Shown one piece after another: positions 35,053-43,188 of a DNA stretch of 43,188 nucleotides. Numbering within the stretch: the stretch's first letter is position 1; the number at the start of each line of letters is the position of its first letter. The notes under the pieces were generated by a model. The model had not been told where the DNA came from. It did no database searches and saw nothing but the letters and a program-made list of their open reading frames with translations. A program made the position numbers and the translations under genes. This DNA is from Brevipalpus yothersi (Eukaryota; Arthropoda; Arachnida; Trombidiformes; Tenuipalpidae), in assembly GCA_003956705.1 (NCBI GenBank), contig QZCP01000376.1:1-43188 (forward strand). Direction: 5' to 3'.

Positions 35053-37196
35053 CTATTCTAAATACTGAGAACCATTCTCTTGGAGAGCTCCAAGCTCTCT
35101 TTCATGCATACGCATTCTACTTCGACGACTTCGTCGTGATTGCAATTTTTCCTTCAATCCTTGAGCAACTCGAACTTGATTAATTTTCTTGTTTCGTTGT
35201 AAATCCATAATTTCTCTCTCATGCTTATTACGAATACTTTCAATGCGACCTGGAGAAAAGGTGTGAAAAAATGATGATGAGAATTCTGATAGAAAACGAA
35301 ATATTTCCAGAAGAGATGAGATTGAGAATCTTACCAAAAATTTCTTCCTTTCGAGGAGCTGGAGCCAAACTGGCTGAAGTCAATGGTGTTGGCATCACCA
35401 AAGACATTCGAGTTGGATCAGGAGTTAAGGAAGATGCTCTCTTATCATCACCTCTGGAATTTTCGAAAAGATGTGCAATCTGTTCATCTGCAGTCGATGT
35501 ATCATCAAATTCACTGTCAACACCACTGTCTGTGTGTAGATAGAGAATAAGAATTGGCTCTGTTAATTATGTTCTGCTTCAATAGGCAACAATTCCATAT
35601 CACTTACCTCGGAACTCATGTGGCAATAGTGCATCAGAATCGAAATCTATTCCTGTGAGCTCTTCAATACGCATTCGAATCAATCGAGTTCGCTCATTTC
35701 TCAGCTCTGTGGCACGAGCTTTACAGTCTTCAGTTATTTCGAAAAGATCTCTCGAAATGGTTGAATTGAGCACATGATCTAGCCATTGTTTTAAGGCAGA
35801 GGCTCGCTTAAAGGTGATCTGATAACAGGCTAATGCGTGCTCATGTCTATCTTTGATTTGCATATCGGTAAATATATATGAGATGGCTTTTTCCAGTGTT
35901 TCCACTTCATCAGGTGTACAGTAAGGGAAAGTAATATTTGGCAAATATCGCTGAGCTGATCGCAAATTTTGGCTTGCCTCGGATAGCTTATTACGAATTT
36001 CAGCTACTCTTTCGTATCTTGATTCGTTGCCTCTGGTTTAGGAAATGATTCAGGTTCAAATTCAAACATTATCGATAAACATTAACAAAAAGCTTTGCTA
36101 CATACTCAGTCGTGAGAGATCGAAGATTGGCCCATCTCTGTATAGCTTCATTCAAATCTCTGCAAGCCTCTTTGGCCAAAATTTGGGCTTGCTTCCACCG
36201 GAAGTATGCTTGATCCACATGATGCTTTTGCTCCAATAGCCAATCTAATTCTCTTTCTAATTGGTTCTCCAAATCACTACCATATTGACCCTCAAAAATT
36301 GTATCTAAATATCATGAAAGAGATGAAAGATGAAAATTAGAGAAGAAAAAAATTCCTTGTTTGAAATTATCGCTATACTGACCTAATAGCTTGTCACGAC
36401 TTGTATAGAGTTCTTGAAGCTTTTCAGCCTCTTTGGAAAGCTTTTTTATATCAAGATTCAAAACTTTTATCTCTTGCAAAGTATTTTGATATTCTCTCTC
36501 AACAATCTCCTGTACATGATGAGCGAAAATGGAATGAGTAAATATTTATTGTTTTGAAACAATAATTGAGTTCAAGGTCAAACTTGTTGAATTCTGCTTG
36601 TGTAAAGTGAAAAACTTGCCTTATGATTGAGAGCATCCAGAAATGCTTCCTCATCTTTGGTCAATTCATCATTTCGATAGCTTTTTCGAAGAATAAATTC
36701 TCTTACCGAATGAAAATCACCACTTCTAACCTTTTCTTGAAGATGCTTCCTATTGAATCGGGAAAAAGTGATGATCATTAAAACTTCATCGAACCAGTCA
36801 GAATACTGATCACATTTCGAAAGTGAACAGATGAAGAATGAACTAACGCTTCTTGTTGACATTTTTCCAAAATTTCCTCTGCCTGGAGCACATTTTGTTC
36901 CAATTGATCCAATTGTTCAGTTTTTATCCGATATGTTTCGAGAACGTGTTTTCGTTCCTGGCGTCTGATAGCATGTTCTAGGTATAAGTAATCTCGGAGA
37001 GATTCCTTATTGATTTGGATGATCTAGCGAAAATGATTAGAATTTTTACAAATTTTTTCACCATTAATCGATGGATATCCAATAATAATTTCAATAATTA
37101 TCTCACCCCTGATTTGCTTGAGAAGCTACTCATATCTTCCATCTCTGAGCCTGTTAAACCATTTCGTTGCTGAGCAACACTACTTCCACAGCCCAT
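35053..37196 (-). CDS. Unrecognised coiled-coil protein with MGCGSS acylation motif
   Basis: Eight minus-strand exons, 37196-37107, 37023-36848, 36749-36620, 36509-36383, 36304-36106, 36032-35608, 35529-35335 and 35249-35053, join in frame to 512 residues. Every junction is GT-AG except intron 3, which uses GC (AAG|GCAAGT). The N-terminus MGCGSS is a strong N-myristoylation site with an adjacent cysteine for palmitoylation, so membrane anchoring is likely. Charged helices then run to about residue 200 (ERKHVLETYRIKTEQLDQLE; EREYQNTLQEIKVLNLDIKK; WLLEQKHHVDQAYFRWKQAQ). A conserved-looking all-alpha block with little low complexity follows (PNITFPYCTPDEVETLEKA; KDRHEHALACYQITFKRASA). A Ser/Thr/Pro linker and a basic C-terminal helix (QVRVAQGLKEKLQSRRSRRS) end it. 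I cannot name the family. Its codon use and consistent splicing make it a real gene. It lies just downstream of, and on the same strand as, the phospholipase C gene. Confidence 0.85.
36510..36619 (-). other. GC-AG intron in the coiled-coil gene
   Basis: The donor is AAG|GCAAGT and the acceptor TGTACAG|GAG, 110 bp, phase 0. The next downstream GT would shift into an early stop (ATT GTT in the wrong frame gives TGA), so GC is the only donor I see that keeps the frame. Confidence 0.75.
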
Positions 37197-37985
37197 TGAA
37201 CACCACGATCGAGTTCAGAAGAATATAAAAAAGTGAATGGAATTTCAGAATAACCGTCCAAAGTGTGAGCTCAATTGATTCGAATAGAAGAAACTTAAAT
37301 CCAACATGGTACAGTATCAAAGAATATAATGTGTGTGTAAGTTGAACGAAAAGATGTATAACATTGAGGGAAAGGAATATAATTTCCGTTATTTTATTCT
37401 TCTTCCAGAGTATTCCACATAATGATTATTACTGAAAAAGAGAATCTTTCTCTCTAAGGCACAGTTTGGAGCGCAGAAGAGACATTTTCTTGATTGTTTA
37501 TAGATTTGTGAGGTGTGAGTTATTCTTCTGGATGACTCACTGTGAGAGATAACGGTCATTCTAGAATATATATTAGATAAAGTGGACTCTATTCTTCAGG
37601 TAGTAGGAGTGGGAACTTGTCATGCACTGTTTAATAGCTCTTTCAATATCTATGAATCTTCGATTTTGTGCTGCTATCTATGAATTTTATCGGATGAATT
37701 GAAATCTCTTATATTCTCCTGATCGGATATTGAAATCTTCAGATATTACCAGAATTCATGATATGTTACAATACATATATGTATTTTGGCGCATGTTTAG
37801 TTCCTTCACAATGTGTATCTTTCTCATGGTGTTTATCAGAACTTATTGAGATAGTCAAGCAGAATGGAGAAAAAAGAGAGTAGAGAAAACGGTTTTGGTC
37901 CGAAATTTTTCAGTCCGAATTTTAATAAAGTTTCGGAATCATGAATTAAAATTCTTGGACATCTAATACTTCTTAGTTAAACAAA
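37197..37985. other. Spacer between coiled-coil and phospholipase C genes
   Basis: This must contain the 3' UTR of the phospholipase gene and the promoter and 5' UTR of the coiled-coil gene, both on the minus strand. No other coding sequence is seen. Confidence 0.5.
37393..37398 (-). terminator. Candidate polyadenylation signal of the phospholipase C gene
   Basis: TTTATT on the plus strand gives AATAAA on the minus strand, 588 bases after the stop and about 200 bases before the next gene's ATG. Confidence 0.35.
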
Positions 37986-38427
37986 TTAGATGAAGCATTC
38001 CATTTTTGCTGCAAGGCGAGATTCTGCTTCTACATTGTCATAAATTTCCATTTCCTGGTAAAAAGAGAGAGAGGAAAGATACAAGAGAAATAAGAGAGAA
38101 TAATCATCAAGCAAGGTCAGAATGAACGCTAAAAGTTATGAAGACAATAAAAATCACTTACATTTTCCATTTCTCTTGAGAGATCTTGAATCTGTTTCTC
38201 ATGAACTTTTTTCAATTTTTCTTTCTCTTTATTTTGCCTCATGGCAGCACTTTTACGCTCTTCAATGAACTTTTTCGTATTATTACTGTTCTTTTCGCGC
38301 AATCTTCGCTCTCGTTCAGCTTTGTTGCGTAAAGTTTTGTCTTGAGAAACTTCTTTCGCTGTTTCCACAGATATTTTGGCTTGACGAGCTTTCATTTCCT
38401 TATTTTCACGCTCAAATTTTCCTATTC

Positions 38428-38460
<33 letters not shown>

Positions 38461-40367
38461 CAAAAATGAGTAAACACATATGATTGACTTCGTGATCAGA
38501 GCATAAATTCTGGATGCAGATATTCTGGAGGATCATTATTTTGGTTGTTGGTGGAAAATTAGGAGGAAAAAACTTCTAAACAAAAACTGTCTAACAAATT
38601 ACCTTCCAGTTGCTTAAGTTGATTTAAATGAGCAATTTCAAGTAGTTCTTTGAGTTTACTACCCAATTGAATTCGATGCTCTTTCACTTGCTCTAACTCT
38701 TCTCGACGATGTCTCCCGACCATTTCAGACCATTGATTCATTTGATCGGCAACCATATCTTTGATCAATGGATCATTGGCAAGATCATAATTATTTTTAC
38801 CATTTTGTTTCACAATCTTATCCACTGCACTGCATTGAAATTTTTGTACATTAGCTTTCTCTTTCTGGTGTCTTTTTCGTAACACTTCCAGCACTTTCTC
38901 CTGTTTTCGTATCAATTTTAAATAAGATTTATCATTTTTGAGCATTTCAACGCTAACTGGCCGTATTTGACTTTCTTCAGCTCTCTTTTCATCTTCCTTT
39001 CTACGTTCCAAAATTGCCGAATTGGTTGTCTGTATATCGGTCTCCTCGATGCCCATTGCTTTCATTTGGGCCATCCGTTTCTCTTGTGCTGACAAAAATG
39101 CTCTCGGATCAGACAGAGCATCCATTAGATCACCTAGCCCATCGGGTACATATATTTTAAGCTCAATACATATGAAAAGCATCGGTAAGGACATTGGAAA
39201 ATTGCCTTCCGTTCTCAGTGATATATGTCGATAGCCCGCCTGTAGACCATCCATTGGTAATATTCTTTGACCTAATATTTTGCCATTCTCATCATAAACT
39301 CCTATACGTATCACAGCCAGATCAGGCAAAACAACTTTACGAAATACGAATGGTTCCTCATTGTACACCGGATTGAGTCCATTATTGGGAACCATGCGAG
39401 TTCGAAATTCTTTACGTATCGTATCGGTAGGCAAACCATACATGTCCACTTCAACGTATGTACCAACTTTTTTATCGGATAAAAATTGTCCCGATATTAC
39501 ACGTACTGAACATTGAGCTGCTATCACACCATCGACCGGAGATTCGGCGAATGGATCAAATATACGATCCTTGCGTCTCATAAAATCTGGCTTCAACAGA
39601 TAGCCACATCCACCGTTGTATTCAAATTTTCCTTGATTCAATTGCATCGGTAGATCGGCTGTTTGAAAATTGAGAGCAACCATTTGACAACCGGCATTCC
39701 AAAATATTTGTGGAAGAAAATTACTGGAATCGGCACGTGTTCCTTTCGGATATATTCGGCTCAGTTGGCGCTTATTATAATTAACGAATTCGATTGCTTG
39801 AGTTTTAAGGTAACCTAGGGCAGTGGTTTCGGCAAACGAAGACATGTGGAAGTGTATATTGTTTTCTTCAGCTACTTCAAATCCTTGAAATTTTATTGGC
39901 TGAGTGTAATTGACTAGAGAAGACAGATAAGGATGGACATGAACCGTTGCTCCAGTGTACTGATAATTTTGTAGAGCGATTTGTTCAGGAGGCACTTCTT
40001 TTTTATCTAAACGAATCGGAATCAGAATTTAGTTGACAAAAATTGTACAAGGGAATAGAAAGAGAGAGAAAAACAGGAATTAGCAATTAAATGTATAAAT
40101 AATGGTCATGATAAAAAAATTCTCATGAAATAGTAAAGTCTGATGATCTGTACTGATCACAGCTATCCGACTGAAGATAGCCTAACTGATGAAGATACAT
40201 GATGATGAACATGGAATTTTTCTTGTATGTGTGACATCTATGGCTAAAATTGGTGGGAAGAAAATTCTTACCCAAATCAACATCGGTTGGCAAAGCATTG
40301 GGATCCTCTTTTTCGTCATCATCGTCATCAGCTTGAAGCTGACCTTTTCTCCAAAGTTCAAGTTCCA
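37986..40367 (-). CDS. norpA: Phospholipase C beta (PLCB4/norpA type), C-terminal part
   Basis: Four minus-strand exons, 40367-40272, 40006-38603, 38421-38162 and 38054-37986, join in phases 1, 1 and 0 and end in TAA; about 609 residues are present. Exon one holds the acidic X-Y linker (LELWRKGQLQADDDDDEKED). The large exon holds the catalytic Y region (KFQGFEVAEENN, FVNYNKRQLSRIYPKG, FWNAGCQMVALNFQT, GKFEYNGGCGYLLKPDFMRR), the C2 domain (CSVRVISGQFLSDKKVGTYV, EVDMYGLPTDTIRKEFRTRM, LGQRILPMDGLQAGYRHISL) and the start of the C-terminal Gq-binding coiled coil (MNQWSEMVGRHR). Exon three continues it (RQAKISVE, NKAERERRLREKNSNNTKKF). These match PLCB4 and Drosophila norpA closely. The enzyme cleaves PIP2 to IP3 and diacylglycerol downstream of Gq; norpA serves phototransduction. 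The last exon ends ECFI, a possible PDZ ligand. PH, EF-hand and X domains were not found and should lie past the right edge. Orthology to norpA rather than Plc21C is judged by these blocks. Confidence 0.92.
38430..38460. repeat. Short GA tract beside a phospholipase exon
   Basis: A GA run with one AAA interruption begins only about 9 bases upstream of the exon 38421-38162 acceptor on the minus strand. On that strand it supplies the polypyrimidine tract as CT. Confidence 0.8.
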
Positions 40368-43112
40368 CTGTAAGAAAATAGGATCAAAAAAGGATAGGTT
40401 AATGTTGAGAGATCAGGTATGGTTCAGGTGTCCAGTATAATATATTTGAAACTGCTTTTGTATCATTTAAAAGGATAAAGAATTCTCATCTCCATCCTCT
40501 TCCTCCTTAAAATTATGTCAACCATCAATTCTTGTGGGGTGAAAAATTTTCGATCGATAGTCGATAATATACCTGGGAAGTTATTTTTTAAGTCTTTAAA
40601 TGATTTAAAGAATACCGAGAACAACGATAAACCTAATAAATTCGAAGAGTTTATACTTTTGTGGTGGATATTGTGTACAAATGTGAAAGAAAAAGTTTTC
40701 CAGAAGAGGAAAGAAAAACCCATGAATAAATAATTTGCTCTCAGATGATTGGAATCTTGAAACTTTTCAGATAATATTGTTGATATGGCAATACATTTCA
40801 ATTTAAGTAAAAAAAAGAGAGGATATATCTTGGGGATAAACTTTTCCTAACAGGATCAACAACAGGAATCCATTTCCTCTTCCTATCATCTTGTTTCGCT
40901 GCATTCATGGATCCAAAAAGGGTTGAACTTATTATTATTATAATCTAGGCAAAAAAAATTTCCAAAAAGCTCGAATAGAGAAAGTAAGAGAGAAAGTGAG
41001 AGGAAAAGCTGTGTTCACCTCAATATCACTCGGAGGAATATTACTTCACCCAAGACTGAAACTGTCATCTGAAACAACAAACTGAGAAATCGCTTGTGGC
41101 CATGAAGTGAGAGTAACAGTTGTAAGGTAGATAAGGTGAAGGTTCAAATATTGATTCACTGGATATAAGAGGTCGGAAAGTTGCAAATTTTTCTCCAAAA
41201 AGAAGGAGAAAAAGAGAGAGAGAGAGAAAATATTTCCAAGAAAAATAGTTATGTAAGAGAAGTATTGAATAACAGTTTCGGATGAAAATCGAGAAAACAT
41301 TTTTCTCTCCATCCGCATCACGGAAAGGTTCCTGGTTCCTGTACCGGATGATGATAGTAGAAGGATTCCTTTTAACAGAGAATGGTCCAATCTTTCTAGT
41401 ATGATGACTTTTGTCTCAACAAAACATTGGATGGGCTAACAAAAGCTTTAGAAGAATGAATTCTAGGGGAAAGTAGATAAAGATTGCCTCAAGAACGAAA
41501 GAGAAAGACACACAGTAAGATACCAGGAAATCTTACAGATTGAGTTTTGTTTGAGCTCAAAAAGACCATGAAAATACAAGTGTCCGCTGATCAGCTATGA
41601 AATATTACATAAGATGTCAGAGATACTCGACAAAGAAGAATCTATCTATCACTTTTTTTCTCGAGACATTCTGGAGGGAAGGAGAGACAATTGTCCCTGA
41701 ACTAGTTGAAGAAATGATGGCGGAAATTAAAATGTCTACAATTTACTTGAGGCAAACTCTTCAACAATGAATGAAAGAGAAGCTGTAGATGATGAGAGTT
41801 TTCAATGAAATGTATTTCAGAGAGACAAAGAGGAAACTCAAATACAGATAGATTGTTGGAAGCAAGCTTCACATGAATAGCTCAAGGAATTCGGATGATA
41901 TCGAGTTCTCATGGATATTGGAAGGAGGAATGTATCAAAAATTCTCTTTGGCTTGCTTTTCTCTGCATATTTGCCATCTTATTATACTCTCAATTATGAT
42001 TAATTAACCCGCTGAATAATCGAGAGAGAAGATGATTTCATGATGAAGTATTTGATGAACAAGCTTTCTCAAGATGCCAAATTTAATCATAGACACTGGA
42101 AAAACACATTATGAAAAGCTCTTTCCTTGAACTCAAGGAAGACACCTATTCGAGAAGCTGTCAAACTGATCCTGGAGGATGAGGATGGAGAATAAGATGC
42201 GAGAAGCTGGGAGTGTGTGCTTCAACCAGGCAAATGGAAAAAAAGCTAACAGATAAAAAAGAAAGATGCTTCTCTAAGCTTTATATATGCAACTTTTTTT
42301 ATGGGAAGAAAAATCCTCAAAAAGTGAACCAATAAAGATTTCTTTCTCTCGCTCCCAACTCAACTGGATACACCATTCAAATAAATGATGTACACATCTA
42401 ACAAGAATTTCCAATAAATCATGGCCTTTTCAACTTTGATAATGCTGATCTGTCAAAAGCACGACCTATTCGTTTATCATTTGAACTTTTTTCCCTATCA
42501 TTTGATTCATTCTTGTCCTCTTTTCTTTATGGAAATTCTTTACTCATCTCATTCAACCTCACTAAGCTTGAAGATAACAAAACAGCAAGCCTAAATGAGA
42601 TTTATGAGATGTGTAAGTGATTCTGAGGGATTGTTTTGGAGAGAGAAAAACGGTAAAATAACATGACAGAACACTTCATACAATACTTGTGTAGACTTGA
42701 GCAATCAAAATTAATAGTCAAATCTCTGCAGGATTTTTAGATCCGAAAAATTCTTCTACCAACCAATATTGTTGCTCACCAAGCAATTAAATGTCGAACA
42801 TTCGATGAGGCATCAAATAAATCCCAGCTCTCTAGGGCTTCTTCATCTAATCCGAACCCAATTCATGGATAGAGTACTCGTTGAAATACCTAACAAGAAT
42901 CTCTCTCTCCAGTATAAGAAATAGCAAAAGATTTTGCGTGTGTCTCAATCCAAAGTGGATACAAAAAAATTGAAACTCAAAAAGTCAGGCAAGACAAGCA
43001 AAAATCAATCAATCACGCAATCAGCCTCCCAAGTCAAAGCATACAAAAGTGAGAAATCGAAGAGGTGAGAGAGGAAAGCAAAGAAAAGTAAGAAGATAAA
43101 GAAAAATCAATT

Positions 43113-43188
<76 letters not shown>
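40368..43188 (-). other. Upstream intron of the phospholipase C gene, running off the window
   Basis: The first phospholipase exon here begins after a TTCTTACAG acceptor, completing a split codon, so an intron lies to its right. I searched the minus strand for the expected preceding KNKRLKPEVEK-type block and X-domain motifs and found none, so the intron is at least 2.8 kb. The right half has many short broken frames and ends in a GA tract. Confidence 0.55.
43117..43188. repeat. (GA)n at the right edge
   Basis: The last 70 or so bases are pure GA and continue past the window. Confidence 0.95.

Noticed and set aside
40463..40801. 112-residue minus frame upstream of the phospholipase exons
   Set aside because: Composition is that of AT-rich intron; no X-domain motif is present.
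40830..40930. Minus-strand reading MNAAKQDDRKRKWIPVVDP as a possible extra phospholipase exon
   Set aside because: It does not resemble the X-domain end or the X-Y linker of any phospholipase C beta I know, and no good donor in the needed phase is visible.

Overview
This is a eukaryotic nuclear window: genes split by GT-AG introns (many only about 85-170 bp), AATAAA polyadenylation signals, AT-rich spacers and very many (GA)n/(CT)n microsatellites. An R&R-type chitin-binding cuticle protein, a Beadex/LMO-type LIM exon, a norpA/PLCB4-type phospholipase C and a fibrinogen-domain protein point to an arthropod. A chelicerate, perhaps a mite, is plausible, but that is inference. No viral, prokaryotic, CRISPR or clear transposon feature was seen. 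All exon models were built by eye from splice consensus, reading phase and family conservation.

Layout, left to right. 1-2178 is intron-like DNA before the terminal exon of an LMO/Beadex LIM gene (2179-2416, +). 4631-5173 (-) is an intronless orphan four-helix membrane protein. 6879-7493 (+) is a two-exon cuticle protein with a TATA box. 8145-9987 (-) is a three-exon secreted coiled-coil plus fibrinogen-domain protein. 13357-15142 (+) is a four-exon 4-hydroxybutyrate/acetyl-CoA CoA-transferase. It lies tail-to-tail with an eight-exon GCK-III Ste20 kinase (15991-18395, -). The kinase lies head-to-head, about 1.5 kb apart, with a six-exon EGF/laminin-G extracellular protein (19895-32439, +) whose introns reach 4.6 kb. 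An eight-exon coiled-coil protein with an MGCGSS acylation motif (35053-37196, -) follows, containing one GC-AG intron. The 3' half of a norpA/PLC-beta4-type phospholipase C (37986-40367, -) closes the set; its PH, EF-hand and X-domain exons lie beyond the right edge.

The genes do not form a pathway. They look like an ordinary euchromatic neighbourhood: one developmental transcription cofactor, one phototransduction/G-protein effector, one signalling kinase, one mitochondrial-type metabolic enzyme and several extracellular proteins. Both ends of the window are pure (GA)n, so the sequence probably stops where assembly failed at microsatellites. I found no convincing new multi-gene system. The best leads are the conserved-looking acylated coiled-coil protein, the orphan membrane protein, the GC-AG intron, the fibrinogen domain lacking the usual calcium loop, the symmetric EGF exon, and the repeated opposed GA/CT tracts inside introns.
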